Source: Parasulfuritortus sp049322515
GTDB lineage: Bacteria; Pseudomonadota; Gammaproteobacteria; Burkholderiales; Thiobacillaceae
NCBI GenBank assembly: GCA_049322515.1
Contig: JBMOQW010000025.1
Location: 1 to 64,000, forward strand
Length of the DNA stretch: 64,000 nucleotides
Direction of reading: 5' to 3'
Part shown: positions 8,624-17,036 of the stretch, piece by piece
How positions within the stretch are numbered: position 1 is the stretch's first letter
Layout of the letters: each line of letters starts with the position of its first letter
Notes under the pieces: model-generated
What the model saw: the letters and a program-made list of their open reading frames with translations, nothing else
Told to the model about the DNA's origin: nothing
Databases searched by the model: none
Made by a program: the position numbers and the translations under genes

Positions 8624-8709
8624 CGTGGTCACCGTCAAGCGACTCGCACCGGTCCGGTCCGCATGAGGCCCGTGCCCGCCTGCCCCTCGCCCCCGCTCAG
8701 GACGGCGCG

Positions 8710-11694
8710 ATGATGGCCAGCGAAGCGCCCAGCCTGCGCCTGACCCTGCTGTCCCGGTTCGGGGCGCTGGCGGTGGCCACCGCCCTGCTGGTCGGCCTGG
8801 TCTTCATCCTGGTCGGCGTTCGACCGATGACCGAGCGCATCGCCGCCGACCACCTCGCCGCCAGCGCCGAGCGGGTCGAGGCCAGCCTGAGTCGCTTGTT
8901 CGAGCCGGCCGAGCGCTTGCTGCGCATGCATCTCGAAGCCCTCGGCGACCCGCCTCCGGCGCTCGACGACCCGGCCCCATTCAACCGGCATTTCGCCCCC
9001 CTGCTGCGCCACCACCCGAGCATCACCTCGGTGGTGGCCGGCACCTCAAGCGGCCAAGGCTGGATGCTGCTGCGCCTGCCCGACGGGCGCTGGCGCAACC
9101 GCTTTACCGACCTGGAGCGCTGGGGGCCACGCCACCGGGTGTTCGAGGCCACGCCCGGCGCACCCGCCACGGCCGGTTGGCTGGACAAGGACTATGACCC
9201 GCGCCAGCGGCCCTGGTACCAAGGCGCGGCCGCTCGTTCGGAGGGCCCGTTCTGGACCGAGCCGTACACCTTTTTCACCACCGGCGACCCAGGCATCACG
9301 GTCTCCGGCGGGCGCACCCTGGCCGATGGTCGGCGCCTGGTGCTCGGCCTCGACATCATGCTGCGCGACCTGTCGCGCACCACCATGCAGGCCAAGGTCG
9401 GCCAGGCCGGACTGGCCCTGGTGTTGACCGACGATCTGCGCGTCCTGGCTTTGCCGGCGCCCCCGTCCGGAGTCACTGGGGCACGCTGGGCCAGCCAGGT
9501 GCTGATCCCGGCCAGCCGGCTCGGGCTGGCCCCGGTCGACCAGGCCTTGAAAGCCTGGCGCCGGCCGCCGGACGACACCGGTACCCGGTTCAACTTCCGG
9601 GTCGGCAAAAGCCCCTGGCTGGCCAGCATGCGCCCCTTTCCGCTCGACAGCCACCGGCTGTGGGTGCTGACCCTGGCGCCCGAGGCCGATTTCACCCCCG
9701 CCTGGCGCGACATTGTCGGTCCCTTGTTCCTGGCCATGGCCCTGATCCTGGTGGCCACCCTGCTCATTGCCCGGCGCCTGGCCGAGGCCTTGTCGGCCCC
9801 CCTGGAACAGCTGCTCGAGCAGAGTGAGCGGGTCGGCCGGCTGGATTTCCGCGCCGGCCCGCCGATCACCAGCCAGGTCGAGGAAATCTCCCGGCTGGCG
9901 CGCGCCCAGGACACCATGGCCACCCTGTTGCGCGGCCACCAGGACACCCTCGCCGACCAGGCCCGCGCACTGCGCGATCAGATCGCCGCGCTGACCCGTG
10001 CCGAGCAGCGCCTGCGCGACAGCGAACAGCATTTCCGCAACCTCGCCAACAGCGGCTCGACCCTGATCTGGACCTCCGGGCCGAACCAGGCCCACGACTA
10101 CTTCAACCAGCCCTGGCTGCGCTTCACCGGCCGCCCCCTGGCCGAGGCCCTGGGCGAGGGCTGGCTCCAGGACATCCACCCGGAAGATCGCGACGCCTGC
10201 CTGGCGACCTACCGGACGGCCTTCGAGCGACGCGACAGCTTCCACATCGATTATCGGCTCTGGCACATCAGCGGCGAGTACCGCTGGATTCATGACGAGG
10301 GCGTGCCGCGCTACGGCACCGGTGGCGAGTTCCTGGGCTATATCGGCTACTGCTTCGACATTACCGCGCGCAAGCAGGACGAGGAACGCATCCGCAGCCT
10401 GGCCAACTATGATGCACTCACCCACCTGCCCAACCGCCGCCTGCTCATGGACCGGCTCGGCCAGGCCCAGGCCGCCAGCGAGCGACACGGCCAGCACGGC
10501 GCCCTGCTGATCCTCGACCTGGACAATTTCAAGGGGCTCAACGACACCCAGGGCCACGATGCCGGCGACCAGATGCTGGTCGAAGTCGCCCGCGTCCTGC
10601 TGACCCAGGTTCGCCAGCACGATACCGTGGCGCGCCTGGGCGGCGACGAATACGTGGTGATGCTGGAGGGCCTCGGCCCCGACCCGACCGGCGCCGCCCG
10701 GCAGGCGGAAGCGGTGAGCGAAAAACTGCGCACGGCGTTGAACCGGACCTTCCGCACCGAAGCCACGCCGCAGGGCCACCACCTGAGCACCAGCATCGGT
10801 CTGACCCTGTTCCAAGGCCGCGCGCCGGCGCCGGAACACCTGCTCCAGCAAGCCGAGGTGGCCCTCTACACCGCCAAGAACGCCGGCAAGAATGCCATCC
10901 GCTTCTTCAACCCCGAGATGCAGGCCGACATCGACGCCCGCATCGCCCTGGAAGCCGCCCTGCGGCGCGGCCTCGCCGAGCACGAGTTCCACCTGGTCTA
11001 CCAGCCCCAGTTCGACGCCGAGGGCCGATTGATCGGTGCCGAAGCGCTGGTGCGCTGGCAGCCCCCCGGACAGGCCCCGGTGTCGCCCGACCAGTTCATC
11101 CCCCTGGCCGAATCAACCGGCCTGATCCTGCCGCTCGGGTTGTGGATCCTGGAAACCGCCTGCGCACAACTGGCGCGCTGGGCGGAAACACCAAGCCATG
11201 CCGGGCTCACCCTGGCGGTCAACGTCAGTGCCGTGCAATTCCGGCAAGCCGATTTCGCCCATGCGGTGGCGCGCATCCTGGACGACACCCGGGCCCGGCC
11301 GGATCGCCTCAAGCTCGAGCTCACCGAGCGCGTGGTCCTGGAACAGCACGAAGCGGTGATCGAACAGATGGAAACGCTGCGCGCGCTCGGGGTCGGCTTC
11401 TCGATGGACGATTTCGGCACCGGCTACTCTTCGCTGTCCTACCTGAAGCGCCTGCCCCTCGACCAGCTCAAGATCGACCGCGCATTCATCGCCGGCATAC
11501 CCGACGACGCCAACGACGTCGCCATCGTGCGCGCCATCCTGGCCATGAGCCAGTCACTTGGCCTGACGGTGATCGCCGAAGGCGTGGAAACCGAGGCCCA
11601 GTACGATTTCCTGCGCAGTCACGGCTGCCAGGGCTATCAGGGGTTCCTGCTCGGCCGGCCGGTCGGGATCGAAGACTGGCAGATCCCGCAGTGA
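8710..11694 (+). CDS. Membrane-anchored Cache-PAS-GGDEF-EAL cyclic-di-GMP enzyme
   Basis: This 994-residue inner-membrane protein is a dual-domain c-di-GMP enzyme. The order is TM1 (about 15-38), a large periplasmic dCache ligand domain (about 45-330), TM2 (about 338-357), a HAMP-like/coiled segment, PAS (about 437-560), GGDEF (about 564-732, motif GGDEY at 644-648) and EAL (about 745-990, motif EAL at 778-780 followed by VRW). GGDEY is a tolerated variant and the EAL residues including DDFGTGYSSL are intact, so both activities are possible. A periplasmic small molecule is the likely signal. The gene stands alone, and its stop is one base from the convergent gene on the right. The ATG at 8710 has only a weak AGGA upstream. 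Confidence 0.93.
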   Translation: MMASEAPSLRLTLLSRFGALAVATALLVGLVFILVGVRPMTERIAADHLAASAERVEASLSRLFEPAERLLRMHLEALGDPPPALDDPAPFNRHFAPLLRHHPSITSVVAGTSSGQGWMLLRLPDGRWRNRFTDLERWGPRHRVFEATPGAPATAGWLDKDYDPRQRPWYQGAAARSEGPFWTEPYTFFTTGDPGITVSGGRTLADGRRLVLGLDIMLRDLSRTTMQAKVGQAGLALVLTDDLRVLALPAPPSGVTGARWASQVLIPASRLGLAPVDQALKAWRRPPDDTGTRFNFRVGKSPWLASMRPFPLDSHRLWVLTLAPEADFTPAWRDIVGPLFLAMALILVATLLIARRLAEALSAPLEQLLEQSERVGRLDFRAGPPITSQVEEISRLARAQDTMATLLRGHQDTLADQARALRDQIAALTRAEQRLRDSEQHFRNLANSGSTLIWTSGPNQAHDYFNQPWLRFTGRPLAEALGEGWLQDIHPEDRDACLATYRTAFERRDSFHIDYRLWHISGEYRWIHDEGVPRYGTGGEFLGYIGYCFDITARKQDEERIRSLANYDALTHLPNRRLLMDRLGQAQAASERHGQHGALLILDLDNFKGLNDTQGHDAGDQMLVEVARVLLTQVRQHDTVARLGGDEYVVMLEGLGPDPTGAARQAEAVSEKLRTALNRTFRTEATPQGHHLSTSIGLTLFQGRAPAPEHLLQQAEVALYTAKNAGKNAIRFFNPEMQADIDARIALEAALRRGLAEHEFHLVYQPQFDAEGRLIGAEALVRWQPPGQAPVSPDQFIPLAESTGLILPLGLWILETACAQLARWAETPSHAGLTLAVNVSAVQFRQADFAHAVARILDDTRARPDRLKLELTERVVLEQHEAVIEQMETLRALGVGFSMDDFGTGYSSLSYLKRLPLDQLKIDRAFIAGIPDDANDVAIVRAILAMSQSLGLTVIAEGVETEAQYDFLRSHGCQGYQGFLLGRPVGIEDWQIPQ

Positions 11695-11695
11695 C

Positions 11696-12235
11696 TCAGG
11701 GGGGCGGCGAGGCGTTGTGACGCACCGTCCATTCGGCCAGGGCCCGGTCGAGATCGCCCCGGGCGCCGATCCAGTCCCAGAACTGCTGGAAATCCTCGCT
11801 GGCCGACTCGAGGCGTACCGTCATCACGTGCGACTTGTCCTTCAGGAACAGGGCGATGTTGGCGTCCACCGTGGCCAGGTAGTCGCGCGCCAGGGCCTCG
11901 GGGTCCGGCGGCGCCTCGGGATCGAGCAGGATGCCCTCGCGGTAGGCCTTCATGATGCCGAACCCGGCGCGCCGAACGAAACTGGCGGCGGCCGCGTCCG
12001 GATCGCGCACCAGGTGGACGTACCAGGCCCGGTCGCCATAGGCCTGGTCGAGCCGGCCGAGCAGCCAAGACAGGCGGTTGTCGGCCTCGATGTGGCGCGC
12101 CGGGTAGGCCAGGCGCTGCGGCCCGACCAGGCGCGCGCGGGTTTCGTGGCCGGCGCTGAAATTCTCGATGGGCCGGCAGGCGGCGATGAAGGTGCTGGAG
12201 CCGGAACGACCGGCATTCAGGACGAAGACGTTCAT
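11696..12235 (-). CDS. Sulfotransferase-like P-loop protein
   Basis: This 179-residue protein begins with MNVFVLNAGRSGSSTF, a P-loop of the sulfotransferase 5'-phosphosulfate-binding type. A later segment (WYVHLVRDPDAAAASFVRR) matches the 3'-phosphate-binding motif with its Arg and Ser, so PAPS-dependent sulfate transfer is the likely reaction. At 179 residues it is shorter than most sulfotransferases (250-300) and lacks some of the usual C-terminal part. Its ATG overlaps the stop of the glycosyltransferase-like gene (ATGA), so it is the last gene of a coupled operon. The acceptor is unknown and may be a glycan made by the upstream protein. Confidence 0.72.
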   Translation of the reverse strand: MNVFVLNAGRSGSSTFIAACRPIENFSAGHETRARLVGPQRLAYPARHIEADNRLSWLLGRLDQAYGDRAWYVHLVRDPDAAAASFVRRAGFGIMKAYREGILLDPEAPPDPEALARDYLATVDANIALFLKDKSHVMTVRLESASEDFQQFWDWIGARGDLDRALAEWTVRHNASPPP

Positions 12236-13767
12236 GCCACCGCCTCCAGCGCCGCAGCCCAAGCCGCGCGATCGTCGGGATAGGCGGCAAGGGCGCCGGC
12301 GATCGCCGCCAGGCGCGCCGTCCGCACCGCGTTGAGGCGGGCCCAGACCGGCGCGCCGTGGCCGAAGTTGCCGCGCAGGTGGTCCAGGAAGCGGTTCATG
12401 GCGGCCCGCGCCGGCGCGTCTTCGGCGCGCCAGTGCCACCAGGCAGCTTCCGATTCGAAGCGGTGCGCCAAGGTATCGATGCGCCGCGCGGTGTCGGCCT
12501 GGCGCGCCAGGTAGCGGTCGCGCAGGGTGGTCTCGACCGCCGTCACCTGGGCGGCCAGGTCGTCGGCCTCCGGCATGGTGTCCGGGTAGCCGCGCAGCGC
12601 CAGGGCCTCGACGCTGAACAGCATCACGTCGCCGTAATACTGGCGCTCGAACTCGCCGCTCAGGTCGACCGTGTCGGCGTGCCGGTCGAGGCCGGGCCGG
12701 CATTCCGAACGGCCAAGCTCGACCGGCGCGCGCCGATGCAGCATGGGCAGGTTGGCCGAGGCGAAGCCGGCGCCCCAGCGCGCGCGCAGAAGGCGGCCCA
12801 GGGTCGGGCCGGCCATGCGCAGGCGCAGCTCGGCGAACGGGATGAAGGTGTCCAGGGCATCGCCACGCAGCACGTAGTTGCCGGTGTAGAGCGTGCGCGC
12901 CGGGGTCGGGTCCGGATCGCCGGCCTCGTAGTAGCTGCGCCGGGTCGGATGCTCGCCGTCGAAAAAGCGATCCAGGCGCGCCGCGAAGCCGGCCAGGCAG
13001 GCACGGTGGTCATGCGCGCCGGCCAGGTCGCAGCGATAACGGAACGGCGCGCTCGGGGCACGGAAGCCGAACAGGTCGGACATGTCGTGGTAGGCCGCGT
13101 CGCTGGCGGCCACCGGCGGCGCATGAAAACCGCAGGGCGCGTCCGGCGCCTGCCCGGCCAGTTCGGCCAGGAACGCCTCGGCATCGTCGATCAGGGTGCC
13201 GGCCATCACCGCCGGCGACACCGGCGGATCGCCCACCACCTTGCCGGTCAGGATCCGGGTCGGCGTCTCGGCGAACAGGCGATCGAGCGCGTTCAGGTAA
13301 TCGACGGCATAGGGTTCCGCCTCGCCCTCCGGGCTGCGCATGCGGACCCGGAATTCCTGGTCGCTGTCGAAGAACCAGTACAGCCGGCGTCCGCCCTGGG
13401 CATGCCGGCGCAACCAGAGGGTGGCGAGATTGCGGGTCACCGAGGCGCCCTTGTGGCCGAAGCCACCGGCCGGGTCGCCGAGCAGGCCGCGCAGGCGCGC
13501 CCGCAGCGACTCGGGCAGCCCCGCCACCAGGGCGCGCTGTTCATCCTGGCCGAGATAGTGGCCGTCGAGGCCGCTGTCGGCGAGCACGGCGCGATGGCGG
13601 TCCTGGTTGGCCGCTTCCAGGCTGTCGTCGACCACAAGCAGGGCAACCTGCCCCGGATAGGGATAGCGCTCCCGCAACTGGCGCAGGCTGGCCAGGCACT
13701 CGGCCAGCTGGCGCGGCCGGTCGGCGACCGGGATGACCAGGACGAAGTCGTGTGCCGCCGCCATCAT
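12232..13767 (-). CDS. Glycosyltransferase-like (GT-A fold) protein
   Basis: This 511-residue protein starts with a GT-A-like nucleotide-sugar domain: FVLVIPVADRPRQLAECL, then LLVVDDS, and a DxD-type motif in WFFDSDQEF. A GNYVLRGDAL segment follows further along, and the C-terminal third is helical and unfamiliar. Family membership beyond the GT-A fold is not assigned. The start chosen (13767, the first of two ATGs) overlaps the stop of the upstream ThDP enzyme gene by four bases, and the stop overlaps the sulfotransferase start. This indicates one translationally coupled unit. It could decorate a surface glycan or a secreted small molecule. Confidence 0.65.
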   Translation of the reverse strand: MMAAAHDFVLVIPVADRPRQLAECLASLRQLRERYPYPGQVALLVVDDSLEAANQDRHRAVLADSGLDGHYLGQDEQRALVAGLPESLRARLRGLLGDPAGGFGHKGASVTRNLATLWLRRHAQGGRRLYWFFDSDQEFRVRMRSPEGEAEPYAVDYLNALDRLFAETPTRILTGKVVGDPPVSPAVMAGTLIDDAEAFLAELAGQAPDAPCGFHAPPVAASDAAYHDMSDLFGFRAPSAPFRYRCDLAGAHDHRACLAGFAARLDRFFDGEHPTRRSYYEAGDPDPTPARTLYTGNYVLRGDALDTFIPFAELRLRMAGPTLGRLLRARWGAGFASANLPMLHRRAPVELGRSECRPGLDRHADTVDLSGEFERQYYGDVMLFSVEALALRGYPDTMPEADDLAAQVTAVETTLRDRYLARQADTARRIDTLAHRFESEAAWWHWRAEDAPARAAMNRFLDHLRGNFGHGAPVWARLNAVRTARLAAIAGALAAYPDDRAAWAAALEAVA

Positions 13768-15425
13768 CGCCGCGAGGAGTAGTTGGGGAACAGGTCCTTG
13801 TCGATGACGATCTCGATCAGGTTGATCGCGCCAGCCAGGTCGTGATGCGCGAACAGGTCGTCGAGGTCGTCCGGCTGCTCGATCTTCTTGTAGGCCACGC
13901 CGAAGGCCTGCGCCAGCAGGGCGAAATCGGGATTCATGAAGTCGCAGCCGATGTAGCGGCGGTCGTAGTGCTGGAACTGGTTCTTGCGGATCAGGCCCAT
14001 GGTGCCGTTGTTGAACAGCACCACGTTGACCGGCACGCCGTGGTTGACCGCGGTCATCAGCTCGAAGCCGCACATCTGGAAGCCGCCGTCGCCCAGGATG
14101 GCGAAGGTGATCCGCGGATCGGCCAGGCGGGCGCCGATCGCCGCCGGCAGGGCATGGCCGAGCGAGGAGATGCCGGAATTCGGATGGTAGCGGTTGCCGG
14201 CGGCCACGTTGTAGAAGTTCTGGGCGAAGATGATGTTGTCGTCGAACACCTGCACGCCGCTCGGAAACGCGGCCTCCAGCCGGCGGAAGAACTGCTCGAT
14301 GAGGGCGAAGCCGGACTGGAACAGGACATAGTCGCTGTTCACCTGGGCCCGGGTGCGGCCGACCTCGGCCCGGCGCGGCTCCAGCGAGGCGCCGTCGACC
14401 GCGTCGAGCTGTTCCAGCACGCCGTCGAGCACCTCGCGGATGTCGCCCTCGATGGCCAGATCGGCCTTGAACACCTTTTCCAGCTGCTCGAAATCGCTGT
14501 CCACCTGGGCCACCCGCTTGCCGGCCAGCAGGGTGGGGTCCCAGACGTAGCTGGTGCGCTCGTTGAAGCCGGCGCCGAGGAACAGCACCAGGTCGGCATG
14601 ATCGACGATGTATTGGTAGGCATGGCCGCTCGACGTGACGCCCAGGCTGCCGAGCGCCAGGGGCGACTGCTCGCTGAGGGCGCCCTTGGCCTTGAGACTG
14701 GTGGCCACCGGGATGCCCAAGGCGTCGGACAGCCGGGCCAGCTGGCCCTGGGCCCCGGCCCGCAGGCAGCCATGGCCGGCGACGATGACCGGATGCCGGG
14801 CCTGGGTCAGCATGTCGGCCAGGGCGCGCGCCGGCTCCTGGCACTGGCTCTGGCCGCGCGAGCGACGCCCGGTGGCGACCCGCTCCAGGATCGCCGCGTC
14901 GACCATTTCCTTTTGCAGGTTGTAGGGAAATGACAGCAGCACCGGCCCCGGCTTGTCCGAGCGCAGGATGCGCGCGGCCTGGTTGAGCACGGTCTCCAGG
15001 TAATCGGTGCGCTCGACGATCTTGTTGTAGCGGGTGATGCCCTTGAACAGCGCCACCTGGTCGATGCTGCCGCCCTCGCCCGAGCTTTCCTGCAAGCCGC
15101 CCTTGCCGAAGATGTAGGTCGGCGTCTCGCCGGTGATGATGAGTACCGGCAGGCGGTCGGCGTAGGCGTTGGCGATGCCGGTGACCAGGTTGGTGGCGCC
15201 CGGCCCGGCGGTGGTGATGCAGGCGCCGATGCGCCCCGAGGCGCGGGCGTGGCCGCCGGCCATGAAGGCGGCGCCCTGCTCGTGCTTGACCAGGATGTGC
15301 CGGATGCCCGAATCGCGCAGGCGGTCGTAGACCGGCAGGATATGCGCGCCGGGAATGCCGTACAGGGTATCGACGCCCAGCCGCTCCATGAACCGGACGA
15401 TGAGTTCGCTGACCGCGATAAGCAT
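13764..15425 (-). CDS. Thiamine-diphosphate-dependent enzyme of the acetolactate synthase-like superfamily
   Basis: This 553-residue protein has the three domains of the ThDP decarboxylase/acetolactate synthase superfamily: PYR (about 1-170), central (about 190-320) and PP (about 360-545). The catalytic Glu49 is in VKHEQGAAFMA. The ThDP/Mg motif is GDGGFQMCGFE followed by FNNGTMGLI. There is no regulatory IlvN gene beside it, and the neighbours are a glycosyltransferase and a sulfotransferase, so a biosynthetic carboligase or decarboxylase is more likely than IlvB. It heads the overlapping part of the operon, 45 bases after a small basic protein gene. The substrate is unknown. Confidence 0.85.
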   Translation of the reverse strand: MLIAVSELIVRFMERLGVDTLYGIPGAHILPVYDRLRDSGIRHILVKHEQGAAFMAGGHARASGRIGACITTAGPGATNLVTGIANAYADRLPVLIITGETPTYIFGKGGLQESSGEGGSIDQVALFKGITRYNKIVERTDYLETVLNQAARILRSDKPGPVLLSFPYNLQKEMVDAAILERVATGRRSRGQSQCQEPARALADMLTQARHPVIVAGHGCLRAGAQGQLARLSDALGIPVATSLKAKGALSEQSPLALGSLGVTSSGHAYQYIVDHADLVLFLGAGFNERTSYVWDPTLLAGKRVAQVDSDFEQLEKVFKADLAIEGDIREVLDGVLEQLDAVDGASLEPRRAEVGRTRAQVNSDYVLFQSGFALIEQFFRRLEAAFPSGVQVFDDNIIFAQNFYNVAAGNRYHPNSGISSLGHALPAAIGARLADPRITFAILGDGGFQMCGFELMTAVNHGVPVNVVLFNNGTMGLIRKNQFQHYDRRYIGCDFMNPDFALLAQAFGVAYKKIEQPDDLDDLFAHHDLAGAINLIEIVIDKDLFPNYSSRR

Positions 15426-15470
15426 GAGTTCAGGGCCGGGCCCGGGATGGATGGGCCCCGGATTTTACCT

Positions 15471-15644
15471 TCAATCGGGGTCGTCATCCCCCTTTTGGTG
15501 CATCGCCTTTTCCTGGCGCGCCCGCCGCTCCGCCTCGCGGGCCCGCTTGTCCTCGACCACCCGCATCTTGAACAAAGGCGTGCGCACCGCCTTGGCCACC
15601 GGATTGCGTGGACGACGGGGCGGACCGGAGAAGCGCTTGGCCAT
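15471..15644 (-). CDS. Small basic conserved protein
   Basis: This 57-residue, strongly basic protein begins MAKRFSGPPRRPRNPVAKAV and is rich in Arg and Lys. Its second half is a charged helix (VVEDKRAREAERRARQEKA) and it ends in DDDPD. The RNPVA block resembles small conserved proteobacterial proteins of unknown function (DUF7230-like, from memory). It precedes the ThDP enzyme on the same strand with a 45-base gap, so it may be co-transcribed. The basic composition suggests nucleic-acid or ribosome contact, which is only a guess. Confidence 0.6.
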   Translation of the reverse strand: MAKRFSGPPRRPRNPVAKAVRTPLFKMRVVEDKRAREAERRARQEKAMHQKGDDDPD

Positions 15645-15950
15645 GGTCAGCCGCCGCCCGGCGCAAAACCACCCGCCCCGGACCGGTAGACCGGCCTCCG
15701 GGATCGGACCTTGAAACTCACCTGTGCGCGCCTCATGCCAAGGATTCTACTGCGCATCGCCCCATCGAGGACGCGGCAGCCGGTCCAGCGAACTCACCAC
15801 CGCCATGGGGCCGCGATTCAGGACAAGGGTGGCAAAGGCATGCGCAAGGTCTGCGTGCTGGCGGCCAGAGCGTCAATAGAAGAAAGTAGGGGACCGAGCA
15901 CAGGTTCATTATTTCAAGGGAATTTGATTTGTTATGTTTTCATCCGCCAT
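15645..15950. other. Intergenic stretch with a low-GC right half
   Basis: There is no convincing gene. The left part is ordinary GC-rich sequence upstream of the small basic protein gene and should hold its promoter. From about 15875 to 15950 base composition drops sharply (A/T runs such as ATTATTTCAAGGGAATTTGATTT), unlike any other part of the window. A frame of 81 codons (15711-15956, +) ends with a TAA inside the attC core, as cassette ORFs often do, but its composition does not look protein-like and I do not call it. The patch looks recently acquired. Confidence 0.5.
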
Positions 15951-16013
15951 GCCTAACTTGTGCTTCAACAGGGACGGCCAAATTGCCGACCGCCCGTTAA
16001 GCTGACGTTGCCG
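15951..16013 (+). other. Probable integron attC recombination site
   Basis: GCCTAAC at 15951-15957 fits the R'' box (RYYYAAC) and GTT at 16007-16009 fits the core of the R' box. Between them GCTTCAAC...GACGGC (15962-15978) and GCCG...GTTAAGC (15984-16002) are imperfect inverted L''/L' arms around a short CAAATT spacer. The arms differ by one extra base, the extrahelical base used for strand choice by integron integrase. The R' bases after GTT (GCCG) do not match RRRY, so the site may be a junction with a foreign or decayed cassette. No integrase gene is in the window. Confidence 0.62.
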
Positions 16014-16049
16014 CCACGCCCCTCGCCATAGAACCGCAAGCCGCCCCGC

Positions 16050-16367
16050 ATGACGACCAACCCGACACCCAGCCCTCGTGGCCGCTTCTTGTTCCGGGCT
16101 TTCTTCGCGTGCTCGACGCTGACCACGCTCGTCGCCGTGGCCTTTTTTGTCATCGGGCTGGGCGATGGTTCGGTCTCTTCGTTCAATCTCGCCCTCTGGC
16201 TTGGCCTGCTCGGCGTCATGGCCCTCAGTCTGTGGGCCGGCTACGCATGGCAGGCGCGGGGCAAAGTCGGCCTGGCCATTGCCGCACTGGCCGTCACTGC
16301 CATTCCGGGCATCCTCGCCGTTCTATTGGTCTTGCTCGTGCTGGTCACGCAGCCCCGGTGGAACTAG
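16050..16367 (+). CDS. Small membrane protein, probable integron gene-cassette product
   Basis: This 105-residue protein has a basic N terminus (about 1-14) and three hydrophobic helices (about 15-38, 45-67 and 72-100), ending in PRWN. I recall similar small hydrophobic proteins with this ending from integron gene cassettes, and the gene starts 40 bases after the attC site. There is no Shine-Dalgarno sequence before the ATG, also common in cassettes. Its last 45 bases overlap the 3' end of the convergent membrane-protein gene, and no second attC follows, so the cassette is probably truncated on the right. Function unknown. Confidence 0.65.
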   Translation: MTTNPTPSPRGRFLFRAFFACSTLTTLVAVAFFVIGLGDGSVSSFNLALWLGLLGVMALSLWAGYAWQARGKVGLAIAALAVTAIPGILAVLLVLLVLVTQPRWN

Positions 16368-17036
16368 CGGCGTCGGGGGGTGTTCGGACTTTGAGACCGT
16401 CCGTGCAGACTCTTGCCCGGTCTTCCCTGTCGCCGACCAGTCGCCTCGCCAGAGATCCTTCAGTGTGCTGTCCAGGTCCCCGGCCGGACGGATCATGAGC
16501 CTCGGGTCGTAGAGGTTGGCGTAGTAGGGCAATATCCAAGGTGCGTTGGCGCGCTGGAATCCGATGTAGGTTGCCAGCCAGAAGGCGCCGCACAGGCTGA
16601 CCAGGGCCCAGACCAGCAGCAGGGCGCCGCTCAGCCGGGCGTAGGCGATGCGCAGATGGGCCAGGGCAATGGCCGCCAGCAGGACGGCCAGCAGGGCCCA
16701 ATAGAAGTAGACATGCCAGGGCCAGCCGACGATGAAGAACAGCCAGGGGATCAGCCAGCCGAGGATCGCATCGTTGATGGCCAGGAAGGCCGCCCCGAGG
16801 CCGAGGTGTTCGGCCAGGTGGTGCCGGCCCTGCCGGCTCCCGGTCAGCCACGACCAGCCAAGCACCCAGAGGCCGGCCACGCCGAGCAAGGTGCCGTAGT
16901 GGTAGGCATAGGCGATGGCGTCGTCGTCGTTGACCAGGACGATGCCGGCTTGCTGCAGGTAAACCAGCCAGAGCAGCATGAGGGCGATGAACGCGACTCG
17001 GCGGCCTGACCCCGGGTCACGCCAGGTCACGGTCAT
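16323..17036 (-). CDS. Hypothetical polytopic membrane protein
   Basis: This 237-residue protein has about six hydrophobic helices (first at about 13-33, last near 150-180) and a polar C-terminal tail of some 45 residues. I do not recognise the family. Its ATG overlaps the stop of the upstream serine protease gene (ATGA), so it is translationally coupled to it and may be its membrane partner. The tail is encoded where the gene runs into the convergent cassette-like ORF (16323-16367). The natural C terminus may therefore have been altered by the insertion. Confidence 0.7.
   Translation of the reverse strand: MTVTWRDPGSGRRVAFIALMLLWLVYLQQAGIVLVNDDDAIAYAYHYGTLLGVAGLWVLGWSWLTGSRQGRHHLAEHLGLGAAFLAINDAILGWLIPWLFFIVGWPWHVYFYWALLAVLLAAIALAHLRIAYARLSGALLLVWALVSLCGAFWLATYIGFQRANAPWILPYYANLYDPRLMIRPAGDLDSTLKDLWRGDWSATGKTGQESARTVSKSEHPPTPLVPPGLRDQHEQDQ

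Noticed and set aside
8560..8625. Possible cobalamin riboswitch (CCACTGGGAAG string)
   Set aside because: Only one short block resembles the element. The B12-box and the rest of the core are missing, and the downstream gene is not B12-related.
13764..15425. Acetolactate synthase IlvB
   Set aside because: No small-subunit gene and no branched-chain genes nearby; the coupled neighbours are a glycosyltransferase and a sulfotransferase.
15484..15672. A 62-codon minus-strand frame overlapping the small basic protein
   Set aside because: The other frame (15471-15644) gives a coherent basic protein with an RNPVA block; this one is Gly/Ala-rich noise.
15711..15956. An 81-codon frame ending in the attC R'' box
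   Set aside because: The stop position is cassette-like, but the sequence has no recognisable protein features and no ribosome-binding site. It is kept only as a note.
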